A DNA stretch of 64,000 bases from Synanceia verrucosa (taxonomy: Eukaryota > Chordata > Actinopteri > Perciformes > Synanceiidae): positions 9,962,001 through 10,026,000 of the forward strand of contig CM056559.1 of the NCBI GenBank assembly GCA_029721515.1. The letters are read 5' to 3'. Made by a program: the position numbers and the translations under genes. Positions within the stretch are counted from its first letter, which is position 1; each line of letters starts with the position of its first letter. The notes beneath the pieces were generated by a model, which was not told where the DNA came from, ran no database searches, and worked only from the letters and a program-made list of their open reading frames with translations. Below are positions 33,586-48,900 of this stretch, piece by piece.

Positions 33586-36500
33586 CTGAAGTGAAAAGAG
33601 GGTACAGGGTGAGGGCAAGGTCACGATTCAACCAAGCGCGATTCATAATACTGCAATTGCATTTGGCCTCACTGACCTGCAGATGTGAGCGGACTATAGA
33701 TTTGCCCTTGGTGAACTCAAAGTTTTTTCTCATGAAAAAATACAGCAGGGCAGCTGCCTCCGTCTGGGTGGAGCTAGAGCGATGGTTACAGCACTTGAGA
33801 ATCTCATAGCACAGACAGCCACACAGGTCTGCCTTACCCTGGAAGAATGCGCTGGGGAACTGCATGTACCGGAAGAGACAAACATGTAAGCACAAGTTAA
33901 GTCAATTTGACTCTTCAATTATGCGTTCTATGTTTACGTGAAACTCGCTCGACCTTTTGCACAAAGAGCCTTAGTCCAGCGAAGATATGACGCAGAGTGG
34001 CGGTTGATTGGTTGATCTGAAAGAAGAGCAAGTAGGTGTCCAGCACCTTCTTCATAAGTGCATTTTGGCCTTCATCCAGCAACAGCTGCTTCTGTATGTA
34101 CGGATAAGAGAAAGAGCAGAGAACACATTTTATGATGACAGTTTGAGGCAGTTTTTTAAACAGACATTCTTGTAGCCACCAGATGGCAGCAGAGGAGCAC
34201 TGATTTTTGGAAAGTGCTTTTATTGTGTGCATGATTACCTCCGCCAAGGAGGTAATGTGATCACCAGGGTTTTGATTAATTTTTGGTTCATCAAGGTCCA
34301 ATGAAAGGTCACGCCATAGTAACGTATGGGAGATTTTGCATATTTCTGAATGCTCCAGGGTGTACAATTTACAGCCAATCGTCACCTAATTTGGTTTATA
34401 AACTAATATAGGAATCCAGAAGTTACAGATTCAGTTTGGTCAAGATCAGTAAAAGGTCATGGTCACCAAGGTCAAATATGCGTTTAACCATAACTTCATG
34501 TAGGAAGGAGCTAAAGCAATGCAACTGCTCTCAAAACATCAGGAAAAGAATTCTCAATTTATAATTTTACACATTTTTACAGTCACATATTAATATTTTC
34601 TGTGATAAAATCGCAGCTTGGAAATCAGTCTACTGGTCTTTTTTAAAATTCAAATTCAAATGTGACAAAATAAGAAATAGAGAAAAAAAATAAATATAAA
34701 GTACATGATATTAATAGGGTGGCACGGTGGTGTAGTGGTTAGCACTGTTGCCTCATAGCAGGAAGGCACCGGGGTCGACTCCCGGCCAGGGGCCTTTCTG
34801 TGTGGAGTTTGCATGTTCTCCCCGTGTCTGCGTGGGTTCTCTCCGGGTACTCCAGCTTCCTCCCATCATCCAAAAACATGCATGGGGATTAGGTTAATTG
34901 GCTAATTTAAATTGACCGTAGGTGTGAATGTGAGTGTGAGTGGTTGTCTGTCTCTATATGCCCTGCGATGAGGTGGCGACTTGTCCAGGGTGTACCCTGC
35001 CTTTCACCCTAAGACAGCTGGGATAGGCTCCAGCCTCCCACGACCCCATGTGAGGATAAGCGGTAGGAAATGGATGGATGGATGATATTAATGTGAATAT
35101 AATGTTAAATGTGGGTTACAAGGTGCATCAAAATCAACATATTCACTCTTAGACATTGTGGACTTACAGGAGCATACGCTCTATCAGAATGCTGCCTTGG
35201 CCGAAGTCTGCGCTCTCTGAGTACTTCTCTAGTTTAAGATGCAATTCATTCTTCAGCCGACACATCTACAGAAATTGAATTCAGCCAAAGATGTCTGTAT
35301 ATTTACTTGGCCAATATCATAACTAGTATTTTATTTTTTATATTTTTATCAAGAAATAGAAACAAAAATGTGAAAAACTGCCAGTTCAAGCCAAAATGAA
35401 ATTCAATGAATCCATTTTGGATGAGAGGAGGACTCAAGCCAGAAGAATATGGGAGAAGATTTTTGGTGTGTTATACAACCTGTAACACTATGCTATCCAG
35501 AGGCAACATTTATATATAGCACATATGATAGAAATATTTCTTAATAAAGGAAATTAACTGGATTGACACACACAGTAATTGTGTGCTATGAACTGTAGTT
35601 TCATGATATAAAGTATAAAAGGACCTTGTGATGATGAACAAAGAGCTCCAGCACGTCCAGCACAGTCAGAGACACCTCGGTGGACAAGTTTGCCTCGATG
35701 TCTGTAGGACTCAGGTTGTCCCCATCCTGAATATTCCCATCTGCAAACACATATGAATATCTCAAATCCAGCTCAATGTCTCAGTCAAAATGTGTGTGTT
35801 ACAGTACCTGTCTCCATCATCTGCAGCAGTTTGGGGTTGGTGAGAGCGTTCTTGCCCCTGATGATGGGCATGGTTTGGGAGCGAGCGTGCCGGTGACCTT
35901 CCCCTCCAGATGACGCCATCCTGAAGGCAGGGATCATGGTTCAGTCACATCACGTTTTATCTGATACTTCTTTAAATTACACTGCAGTAAATATACTCTA
36001 CAACTAAACATCTCCAGAGAACTTGCACATTTTAGTTGGCAGGTAAATAAAAATGGCATCCATGTCCGAGGACATGCTGTTATTGGGTGTCTATTAATAA
36101 CATATGGGAGTAGAGACAGAGACTAGCAAATCACACCAAACATTGCCAGTATGAGGAGGGGCATGCTCAGAACACAGTTACAGTCTGTAGGATGGAAACA
36201 CACAGTGATCACATCAATGGTGAATATACACAAGACAAGAATGTGTTAAATTAAATCCAAGCATTGTCATAGGTTGTAACTGACTCTTTAAACAGTATAC
36301 TGTTGACTGAGTTGTTTTCCTGGCGGAGGGTGATTACCATTGAGGGAAGAGGCTTGAGGGATGAGAGGACTGGGAGGGGTGGTTAGAGCCCTTCAGGGTG
36401 CCATTGGCCTGGGTGGACTGGGCCAGCTTTACTGCCGCTGCTAGCTTCCTGTTCACGAGCCAATCACATCAAAGCTAACATGAGTTAGTTTAATTGAAAC

Positions 36501-39500
36501 CGGCATTGTTAAATGTCCATCAATAGTCAGTTGTATCAACTATATGTGGCATTCTAATATTGATTGCATGCCTGCAAACAATACAAATTGACCTTGTAGT
36601 GTAAATGTAAACACTTTGCAAATCATCCGCACAATTTTATGCACTTTTGTTGCATATTTATAGCATCTGGGTCACATTGTATTCCTGTAAATGAAATACA
36701 GGACCTTGTATTTGACTGTGGCGTGATGAGAGCTGCTAGTCAGAGAGATAGGACAGATCGAACAACGCCTACAGAGACGGAGGTCAGCCAGATGGAAAGG
36801 TTAGTGGCGTATGGTTTTAGTTTGCATTAGTATACTCTTATATAAATGTTCTATCAGCTCTTAGGGGATTGTTAGTGGAGAGCAGAGACTTGAGGTCAGC
36901 ATTAACAGTGGACTGCGAGGAGATTACGATGTATAGATGTGATGAAACCATCAGACAGTGAAGCTGTGCTGAAACAGATCAACATACAGTATCATGTTCC
37001 CATGATGCTTGAATGAAGCATGATTGGAAAACGGCGGTCAGTCTACACAAAGCACGTTGCCTCGATCAATCAAAAGAAAGTGGACATTGCTGGTGTGTCA
37101 GCCAATCAAAACAGACGCCTCAGAGCCCATTAAGCAGCAAGTGGAGTCCAGTCAGTCATGAGGCAGCAGGGTTTGGAAACACAGAGGTCGACATGCAACG
37201 AACAATACAACGACATGAACAGAACATCAATGAATGTGCAGTCACAGTGACAGCTACAGCATGCACAGAGAGGCGGGGGGGATGAACACTACCTACTGTA
37301 GCCGTCAAGGTTGAACAGAGAGATAACATTACAGTTCGTTGTTATTTGATTTGTGTCATGTTGTGTATATTGTGAGAGTGAGTTTGTATCTTAACCAAAG
37401 TCTAAAAGGTAAGGAAGTGAGGCTCTCTGCACCAACAGATAGAAATAGGATAAATTAGAAGAATACCACTGCTAATTTAAAGGCCCTGAAAAGCCTTTTA
37501 TTCCTCAATTTGATGATTCAACATTATGGTTGCGGCCAAGATTCTGTACTAAAATGCTATTAAACATGCTAAAACAGGGATGTTTTCATAACACATAAAT
37601 CTCATAATAGTTCCAGTGAAATGTCACAGTCGCAATTCAAACTTTGATTCTCACAAACCATCGTTTTGCTTACATGATTAGCAAGGGGTTACCATGGTTA
37701 CATGGCTCCAACCAGGAAGGAGGCTCAGAGGAAGTGACAGAGCACATAACTGCTCAGTACATCCAAAAACCGTGAATAATGTCCATTCACTCAAAAGCAT
37801 GTTGAAAGATTTGCACAAATTGCACAGTATGTGATTTCATATGAAACCCACAGGTTTCTGGAAAATAGTGATGACATGCACATACTGTACGTGCACCAAT
37901 CAGGATTTAGCAACATCTGCTTCTGTCAGTCAAATCAGATTTTTTTACTGATTATAACTTCTACTGCTGCTTTAATCATCATTATAGAGAAATTTGAAGC
38001 TACGTTTTCAGCGGGGGTGACTGTAGTCTGATAGGCTGGCTGACTGATTGTCCTGCAAGCTTTCCTGCTGGCTGCACACTGCTGGTGTAATTCCTCTCTC
38101 CTGAACTTCAGTGGGTGCCCACACTGACTCAGCCAGGCATCAAAGACAGACACTGAGACAGACACAGGCGTAAGACTGTGAATCCCCCCATGGCCTGGTA
38201 TTACAGACGAATGTTAAGTAGCTAGCAGCCCCAGACAGGCTCAACTGCGTCTGAGAGCTCTAGCGAGGCTTCCAGCTATCTTTATTCTGCTAATGCCTCT
38301 ACACACAGTGAAGAAGTGTGTTCTCCCAGCCTTTTGTTGGCTTACATCTCAGCATCGTATTGCTGAAAGGAAAAAGAGAGCTAATTTAATTAGCTGGGAG
38401 GAACCAGAAGATGGAGGAGTCTGGCGGTGCCAATGGCTCAGCTCCAGTAAGAGCACACACGATAAAAACCCCCATCCTGTGCTCGCCAACGACTACAGCA
38501 CAATATCCAGCAGTGCTTTTCTCTCAACAGTGAGATCCAGGAGTTCCCCCTCCCCCTCTCTTCCTTTTCTTCCCCCTTTACCTCTTTCCCCTCTTGAAGC
38601 TCATCGCTGAGCGTGCACATGAATACAGAACACATATTAGTATTTCCATCTGACTGTGTCTGATTCATTTCTTTGTGTGTATGTGTATGCAGGTGTGTTT
38701 TGTCCATTCGTGTGTGCATGATTATATGAATTCTGTGGGTGGGGGTGGAGGGGTGTTACAACCCTTGGCTGCAGTATGTATGTTGAGTTAATAAGCTGTT
38801 TTCATCCATGCAGCATTCTAATAAATGGCTATGAGAAAGCAGCGAGGAGCACTTCTCGCACTCACCTGGCTATGTGGCGTTTCCCGAGGAACCTGAAGTG
38901 CTGAAGACAAAGCCTGCAGAAAGAGGAAATGCAACAGTTTGTCAGGTAAGGGGGGGAGGTTTGCTTGGTTTTATGTCTTTTGTAAGTTAAGAACACAGGA
39001 CAAATGAGGTGCATGTGATCACACTGAGTTGCAGCGGTGCAGTCTAGATGCTGACACAAACAGGAAGCAGGCAGTTAATTAACTGCACTTCAGTGGAGAG
39101 GGAGCTCTCATTGGAATTACAGTCTGTTTTTCTTCTCTCTCTCTCTCTCTTGCTGTGTCATTACTTTCATCTGTTCCCTTCTGGCAACATTCCTCTCCTC
39201 TCATTCTCATGTCCCCATCCCCGTCGGTCTCTATGTTTTTCTCTCTCTCTATATCTCTGTGCACAGGATCACGAGTCAGCCTAAAAAGAAGCTGTGGTAA
39301 TTATCTGCTATGAAAAAGAGGAGCACTTACTCCAGGATGTTAAAGAAGTCTGAGATCTCCTGATGAATGGCCCGGTGCCAGTAGGACACCAGCACATCTG
39401 GAAGCAGGAAACACATAGACATCATATCACGTCCCATGGCAGATTTCCATAGAGCCAGCCAAGTGCTAAGTCAGTACTTTTACACTGAAGTGGTTTCGCA

Positions 39501-42500
39501 AGCACAGTTCAAAAAATTAACCATAATTAGTGCTGTAATCTGAAAAAAGTATGGATATCTGGTTCAACTATTGTCCAAATCTTGTGGACCGTAAATAACA
39601 TTTACAATATACTCTGTTTTGTATCATTTCTTACCCTCAGATATGGTTTTCATGATGTGCAAAAAGCACATGAGGAGACTGCGGGTCTCCGCCTGGTCCA
39701 GCTTGTCACAACGAGAACCGTAGCCTATGAGGGACTGTGGCCGTGCAAACTTAGGAGAAACATCCAGAAAGAAACACAGTCAGAGACATCCTCTTTGTTT
39801 TGTGGACACAGTGTGATATCCTCAGTATTTTCTCCATGTGAATTTGTTGGTTTTAGCAATCCTGGAGGGAGACTTAAGATGTAATGGGTATTTTACGAGC
39901 CGATGTTGTATTTTCAGACTCAGTTTTACTACATTTACGCCAACACAGAATACATGAATAAAGGGCTCAGCAACTCCCTGCCAAGGTTTTATTCCAGGAA
40001 ATGAGAAGAAGGTTTGGAAACATAATTCATCCCTTCATGTTGGGAAACTAAATTTACAGAGGCTATGACCAGACAGTTAACTTTATAAATGAAATATGAT
40101 AAATAAATTTCTATACTTTAATTAAGAGAACTTCTTTTTGGTGCACAGCCAAAATTGTCTAATGGTGGTTGTAGTGGAGGGACTGATGGCTGCAGTTTTT
40201 CTTCTTTTTAAAGGAACAAAGTCTTTCTTCTTTTTAAAGGAACAATGCATAGAATTTAAGTGAATCTATTGGCAGAAATTGAATATGATATTATCAAGTA
40301 TGATTTCTTTAGCGTATACTTGCCTAAAAATAAGAATGATTGTGTTTTTGTTATCTTAGAACGAGCCATTTATATCTACATAAAGTTAGTTTCTGGACCC
40401 TGGCTCATGGGAGAAATTTCAGTTGGTTGCAATATGCAAACTCACCACTAGATGGCACCAAATTACATACACTGCACCTTTAAATATTATTTAAACATTT
40501 CTTTACCTTTACTGTATAGTATAAAGAAATGACAATATGTGAGGAGAGAGCAATGAGGACGACATTCAACAAAGCTCCTAACAGAACTTTAATACTGCAT
40601 ATTTAATAACCAGGACGCATACTGACCAAAGTTCAGTATTTCAGTGTGTTCAGCAGTGTACTAAGTCCACTTGTCCTCCTTCAGCGGTCCAAAATGGAAG
40701 CCAATTATTGTCTGATTTCCATAAAATCCATAGAGTAGAATTAATTACATAAACATTCTTTTGACATTTCTGTTTGCTGTTCTAGGATAGTATGGGGATG
40801 ATAATACAAGGTGAGGTGATGGCTGTTTAACTCTCGTCTATTCTCACCTTCTCACATCCGTCCATCTTCTCACTGTTTCTGTCACTGTTGCTAGGGTTGG
40901 AGTCCACGCTGATCAGAGATCCCCGAGATTCAGCTTGGTTACCCGTGGCAACTGCCAAAGATGAGAAAGCTGGTGGAGGTGGGGGTTTGTCAGCATCAAT
41001 GTCCTCATTCACACCTTTTTTGTAGACACTGGAAGCTGATAGACAGCTACATACTAGCGCATCACACACTGTTACCTGTGATGGAGTTGAGCACTTCCTT
41101 GGAAAAAGAAGCATCTACAGAGTTGCCATGGCGAGTCACAGGAATCACCCCTCCTGCCACTCCTCCTCCTACACTGAGGTCGTCACGAGAGCCCTGGCAG
41201 GGGTGCAGATGGGACAGGACTCATTTAAACCAACTGAGTCTTGTTCATTAAGATATTATTTCTATTAGTTAAAAGAATTAGAATTGCCAATATTTCAGAC
41301 ACAACATCAGAACAGCATCCACAACGTTAAGAAACACTTATCTTATGCAGTTTTCTCCTTAGAAATATAGAGATGTGGCTAAAATATCCAATTTGGACTA
41401 TCTTATTTCAGAACGAAAGTAAACATGGCTGCACTTCCAGCTCAACTTTTCAGGGTGATTCATGTACAGTACTCATGTGAACACAGTCTTTTGTTTATGA
41501 TGTTGTAGAAATCAAATGGAAAAGGACTGACAAAGACAGAAACATGCAACATCAACACGATTATGCAGTTTATGCAACATTCATGCAACATCTAAGGACG
41601 AGAGGCTGTGCTGCACACAATGATAGAAAATTTCTCCACTTTAACTATGATTCTAGAAATCTAAAAGCGGGAAATCATTGTGATTCAATAGGTAAACATG
41701 TTGTCACAATTAGTAGGAATGAGAAAGACCAAACTATGAAAACAATACACAGAGATAATTTCATCATCCTTCATCTGGACTCTTACTTGGTCACTAGAAG
41801 TGAAGTAGATGGGGAAGATGTCCCTGAGGAAGAATCGAGGCATGTTGTCCAGGATCAGGCCATATAGAGGCAGGTACAGAGATGCAATTCGTGCCTGCTT
41901 CTCCTATGGAAAGGGGGTAATGCATTTAAAATGTGTGCATATTATTCTACATCCAGAAGTATTATCTTGTAATATTCCCAAAATGTCAATAGGATGTTTA
42001 ATTTAGAAAGTGAATAATGGTACATTGAACATGTTTGCAAAGTTCTCTTACACCCTGGCAAAATAATATAAATCTGTACAGTCTTTTTGGTTGCCCATTT
42101 CATAATATTTAATATGTCCTGCCAAGAATAAGTTATGGAATTTTAGGAAACACAGTATTCCTATTATTTGGAACAAATTTGTGCTTGACTGCCTTGACTA
42201 CAGCCCCGCTGTTGCGGAATTTGGTTCTGTTTAGGCAGATAACTGACTCGATCTGATCTGAACACTTCCCAGCATCCATTAAGACGCTGTCTCCGCCACA
42301 CACACTTCGCAGCTGCTTCGAACAATCATTGTATGTGTTATGTGTGAGTCACGTTTCTACTGTGAGCTCATGACTCATAGTTAATGCCTTTTGGCTTCTT
42401 CCCATGTAAACATGTGTTCTGGCTACCTTGGTGGCATAGCGTGCATCCAGAGAGTGTTTGGCCATGAGAGTCTTCAGGGTGGCCAAGGCTAGGTGTCTCA

Positions 42501-42873
42501 GGTCCTGCTCATCCTGGAGGGCCAGCCCCAGTTCCCGTAGCAACAGGCCAGTCAGGAAGTGCTTCCTGCAGAACTCTCCGGTCAGATTGTACTCGGGCAC
42601 TGCGCGAAAAAATATTGACATTGAAGTTGACAGTGCTGCACCAATATTTGCTTTCCATCATAGAGTTAATCAGTCTGCTTCTGGATAAGAATCTGCCAAC
42701 TGTGAGGTATTAATGTAACAAGCTTATTTCCCATGAATTTCATTATCATCATACCGCTGTAGCACACGCAACATTAAAAAAGGAATGAGTGAACATATTT
42801 ACCATGAGTATTTTGTGGCTCTGGGGATGCATGGTCTGACATGGACAAATAGTCAGAGAAAATGACAGGAAGC

Positions 42874-42940
<67 letters not shown>

Positions 42941-45900
42941 TGTTAATAGACAAATGAGAGTGACAGCTACTCAATGCATGATAGTTACCACATTAACACC
43001 ACCGTCACTGAACTACTGGCAGAGTTTGACTCACTCAGACTCTTACCTGTGATGCGAGCAGAGGGTAACGGCAGGCTGAGAGGAATGTAGTGTTCGTGGT
43101 TGCATACCTCTCTCAAGAATTCAAATTTTCTCTCACACAAGACCTATAAATCACAAAAAATATACAGCATTGGGTCTCGTGGCAATATCAATCACTGTTT
43201 CCTTGAATTTAGTTCCAATTATAATTACCTTGCTGTCAGTAGCAGTGATCATGTTTATGTAGTTGCTAATCAGTTTGAATGTGAAGCCTCGGTCCATGAG
43301 AGTAAAGCAACGCTGCAGAGAGACAGACAGCAGTTAATAAGACAACAAGAGACATATCATTTAACACAGACAGAGGAATCAATAGGTAACAATTGTAAAT
43401 GGAAACAATTTGCATTTGCAGACTGTTTATATAGTTAGTATGGATCCCTCAGAGAGCAGCATAGAGTAAATACTGCATGTTTACTCACACTTTACTGGGT
43501 CTTATTTTAGTAATAAGTCAGCTCATTTCCCACCTTGACAAAAGCTGCCACTGCTAAGTTGGCACTGCGTGTCTCTTCTGCCAAGTCTTTGTTTTTCCAG
43601 AAGATGTGCTCAGACACCGTCTCCACCAGGGTTTCAACACGGCTCTGGTAGGATGAGGGGAAACGCTGAGGCCTCGGGAGCTGCAGGGACATGACAGGGA
43701 GTCAGCATAACGTGATCTAAGCTCTGTCCAAATTCTGATTATACAAATGCAAAGGAGCTAAACAAGTTAACGTTTCGAGCAAAGGGAGACTCCTGGGGCC
43801 AAAAGTAGAATATGCCACCTTACCTTTACCTTGTCGGCATCAACTAAATGTTGGGCCATGGACTTGACAATCAGTTCAAAGAAGAACCAGGAGAACTGAA
43901 AGCAGGAAATGTCAGAGCGCAGTCAATGAGTGCCAAAGACATATACCTCTTCTAAAATAGAACGCTTGAGTGCCATAAAAGTATATATGTAAGTCTTTCC
44001 ATTTTTTGGCAGCAGGGACAAAAGAGCGCTCTCACACAGCCTGTGAGTAATTTTGGGGCTTCTGGGATTTGTAGAGCTCAAAGCAGGAAGTGGAGACGAT
44101 CGCGATTAGAGAGCAAAACAAAAAATGGTGATTTTGGTGAAACTGGCCTCTACTCTCCTCCAGATAAAACAAGGATGGAACAAGGTAAAAACAAACTTTT
44201 TTTCAATGATGAAATAGAGAGTCTCTTCTTTCATTTGAGCTACTCTGTGTTCTCAGAGACACAGGACAAAATATTCTGTGCATGAAAGATGACTCAAAAT
44301 GGCCAAAAACACTGGCACAAGGCACTTTCTGTTTTTAAAAAAGGGCTGGCACTCAAAGAATTAATATTTATCCGTCTAATCAGCGCCAGCATGGAAACAG
44401 CGGCGGCACACATGATTTTGTTTGAGTTTTTGCACAGATCTGCTTTTCTCTAGGACCTTAGAAGCATAAACAACACTTTCCATAAAGAAAAATAAAGCTC
44501 TACATTTTAGAATAAATAAATTAAAGAGTTGAGGTATGAGGTGAGAGACAAACCTTCAGGACGTTCCTAACTGCTGTCTGTTCATTGCTCTTCAGGTCAA
44601 AGGTCATCCCCTTAGCCAGCTCCTCATGAACTGTCCTGAAGCCGTGGGCCTCTGTCTTGAACACATACTACACACAGGCAGAGGAAAGGAATCGATGAAT
44701 ACTTTTCAACACTTTTCATTCAGTGCATATGTTTTTAATGTTTTTAGGGCATTTTTTCACTTTAATGGGAGACAGATAACAGGAATTGAGGGGGGAGAGA
44801 GAGAGAGAGAAGGAGAATCACACAAAACAAAGATCCCACCCTGATGCCAGGTGTGATCAAGTTCATAGTCCTAACTAATGCTGCAAAAATTAGTCGATCA
44901 TTAGATAGGCCAGCTGACAGAAACTAAATTGGCACTACTTTTAATAGTCACGTTTCATGCAAAAATGCCCGAAATTTTAAGGAGATAAATTGGGGTTTAT
45001 CGAGACATTTAATGGCATGAAGTTCAATATTGTACTGGATAGTTTTCACTGTTTTGGATGCTCACAGAGAAGAGGATTAAAATATTTATCCCCAAAATAA
45101 TAATTGTCAGTTGCAGCTCTTGTCCTAAACCTAAATCTTGTCCTATATTATTTTCTGTGCAATCAATAAACCAATATAACCAGTTTATAATGAAAAGCAG
45201 CAAATCCTCACAATTGGGGAGGTGGAATTAGAGAATATCAGGCATTTCTTCTGACAAAAATGGATCAAAATCAAATTACAACTCATATACTGTACATGCA
45301 TGTGGACAAAATATCTCTAAACCTGAAATAAGGAAAATATTTTCCAGTTGGAACATGATTGATAATATATTCCTGCATTCTACTCAATGTATGCTGCAGT
45401 GAGCTGAACCCCCTCTCTTTCCCCTCGTTCTCAGTGAACACATATATATTCACGCAGACACACTCAGCAGTTTAAACTGGGCACCACTACTTGTGAACAT
45501 CATGCCAATCTGTTACCATGACAACCCCCGTGCTCATCCTTTCCTCTTACCCTCCTGCCATTCATCTCTGCCACTGCCTCTTCTAGCGCTGCAGTTTTCC
45601 TTCACTGTGGCCAACATGAAACAGGTCTTGCGGATTCTCCTACTCTCTTCTCTAAATCTCTCGCTGATTTTGCCCCTCAAACAAACACGCCTTGTGTTTC
45701 TGATCGAGCAGGCTGAGTGTCCTAGTTTGCCTCCTGCTCAATCACCCTTTATTCTTCTTCTTCATCTTCTCCCTACTTCTCTGCTTGTGTTTGCACAGTT
45801 TTCTGGGCATGTGGCCCTAGCCACACCCCTGCTGGCCCGAACACACAAACACACACATGCAAACACATAAAGCCTCAGAAATGAAATAATCTGTGCAGAG

Positions 45901-48900
45901 ATTCCACTCCTGCTTAATTATCATATGAGCATCCTGAGCACATGCATACAAACACACCACATGCCAAGGACTGCTACCAGCACACACACCATCGTACTGT
46001 TGATATACATGTTTTTATACCTTGATATAGGAGTGTAGGTAGTGATCCAGGTTTTCGTCATGGCATTTTGCAACAATGTGGACCAGCACTCTGCAAAAAT
46101 CATCAATTATTACAGCTTTTATCATTAAACAGACAAAAACACACAGAAACACTGATAGATTTTCTGCTCATTGTTTCTCTTCAATAGCAGAACTCTCTTA
46201 ACGTCATGATACTGGATTAGCCAAACTATAAAACATGAGCTGCAGCATTTTAAACAGGAATTTTACAAACTACCTTCACTATGCTGCTTTGACACATCCC
46301 CTGAGCCCCCACTTTGATCTGAGTCAAGCTGTTGTTACAGCTTTGTAGTAACACCACTTACCTGGTGGTGGCAGTAGTGACCTCGTCGTTGTCATTCTGA
46401 GTCAGAACCTTGAACAGCTGGTTGAAGAGCACTGGCAGAAATCGGATGATCACCGGGATCCTCTCCATACTGACAAGACCCTGGAGGACCATGGAAAAAG
46501 AGGCGCAGGAGGAGGAGGAGGAGGAGCGGGTGGGGAAGTTGAAGAAGGGTGGAAATAAATAAAAAAACACAAACCACAAAAAAGCAAAAAAAAATAAATA
46601 GATAAATTATGGTTGGCACACAGTATGCTAGTGGTGCAGTCATTAGACATGCAGCTGTGTTTGCTAGCCAAGGCTTTGGTTTTTGTCCCAGTCACAATAA
46701 AAGAAAAGTGAGGGAATAAAGTCCCTTTTCTCTGACCTTCAAGCAGTTAAGGAAGTTGGAGGTAGGAGGTAGCGAGAGGTCCAGCTCTCTCTTCTGGCAC
46801 TGCTGGAAGAATCGGTTCAGGTGGGGGTCCTGGCACAGAGAGAAGAAACCATGAATATCAACAGTAAGCATCTGCAATAATACTTAATGGGATGATTCCT
46901 TTTTTAACTAAGAGCAATGTCGATCATTTTCAGTTTCACTGTCTGAGCCTCACAAACAATTGAAGTATCTTAAAAAAAGAACAATAACATAGCCACCAAT
47001 TTCACTGTGATGTTCCTTGGGTGGCTGATTTTATTATAGAGGCCAAAACACTACATACACCGGCCACTTTATTAGGTACATTGTTCAATAGGCTTCATGC
47101 CCAGCTCCTTTGTTTCCTGTCTGCCATTATTGGACAAACTGATTCATCCAGGTGTGTCTGATTACTGTTGTTGTGACTACTGAGGTTAGGCACACCTGGA
47201 TTAATCAATTTGTCCAATAATGGCAGACAGGAAACAAAGGAGCTGGCTGAAGTTCAGGAAGTAGGGCAGCTGTGCATTAAGCCAACTGCCAATCACATGG
47301 CCGCAACTGTAACATGTAAACATGTCAAAACAACTTGCTGTAGTACAAACAAGAGAACAAGAGAGACTGCAAAAAACCCAGATGACGGGCTCACCTGAGT
47401 GTATACTGTGGAGACAACGTTGGTGGACACTTTGAAGATTGGTTTTCCTCCATCGACCCATTTCACATCTGCCCCATTCTGCAAAATGGACAAAGTGAGG
47501 ATAAATATGAATATTCATCCACTCTGCGTCTGCTCTCCTTCTCTTCCATTTCCTTCCTCCTTCTCACCTTGGTGTTGCTGGCCTCCTTGATGGCAAGGTA
47601 TCCAGGTGGCAGATTACAGGAAACGGGGACGCTGAACTCCTGGGATGACAGACGGCCTTCTTTGAGAAGAGGCAGCCAAGAATACCCCACTAAAAAAGGT
47701 GAACACAAATAAGAAACAGTGTGTGAGAATGGTGGACAAGAACAACCACAAAATGACTCGCTGCAGGTTTCACAGCTGCAGATGGACCACCATCTCACCT
47801 GGCGTCTCCAGGGCTTCTTTCCTCTTTGCATTTGTCTTGGCGTTGATGTCACAGGTGACGTGGTAAAAGGAGAAAAGAAGGTGGTGCTTCTCATGAAGTT
47901 GAGTAGGAAGCTCGATCTTTACCTGGAAATATAAAAGTAGCGGGTTATATTGTGGGCCACTGATTGCGTAAACATGTTCTTTTCTTATGTGCTGAAATCA
48001 ACCCACTGCCAGGTTCTAATGATATCCACGTAATGATTTTTATTACCTCATCATAGAAGTCAGGGTTCTGGGAATGATGCAGGACTGTGGAACAGGCTGC
48101 TGTGGTGAGGACTGGACCTCCCGGCTTGCTGTAGATGCACTAGAAAAACAGCAGCAAAAAGAGAAAAAAGGGGGCAAAATAAAGTCATGCTCAGCCAGTT
48201 TCTCATCAGTCAATAAATGTCCCATCAACGTCTTTTTGGATCATGGTCTACCTTTAAAGGTTTGGCAACTTCGTCGTCTGAACTGCGGAACTCTACATAG
48301 ACTGAAAGGTTACGAGCCTGCGAACAAGAGGACCATTGTAACGTTAGTAATTGGAAAATGGAGAATAATAGAAGTATATTATGTATGTAAAAAAAAAAGG
48401 CATGTTCTTTATGATTTAAGAGGCAACTCTTAAATGATACTCTGCAGCTACCTTGGCGAAGCTCTTCTGGCTGTCATATTTGAGGTGTTTGGGGTAGACA
48501 TAGATGTGGTTTCTGTAGACGCGGTGCGGCTGCGTAAACCTGGTGGTGTCCTGGACAAACTCCTCCACCTCCACAGTGGGCTGGTGTTTGCTCAGTTCCT
48601 CAAATGGCTTCACGGGTACATAAGAGGATGTCACACAGTCTGAAAGCAAAGAAAAGACAGTTTTAAACACAGAGCAGAGAAGCAGAAGGGAAGGAGGCAG
48701 AAAGCCAGCAGGTTGGGAATAAACGCAGACAGAGGGGAGGTATTTCTTAAAAAGTAGACATACTAGGATGCTCCAATGGAACGTGGTCGACAGTGATTTC
48801 TAGCGCCCCAGGAATAGTCTGTAGTTTGCTGGTCTTCTCAGCCCTGAACACATAAATAATTGAATTTAATGCTGCTTATCTTGCCTTTAATGAGCCTAAG

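Noticed and set aside
34716..34800. tRNA gene suggested by A-box and B-box like motifs
   Set aside because: There is no cloverleaf. The motifs are the head of a SINE with a target-site duplication.
45493..45870. 125-codon + ORF
   Set aside because: It lies in a dock10 intron, is Leu/Pro/Ser-rich without a motif, and overlaps no splice signals.
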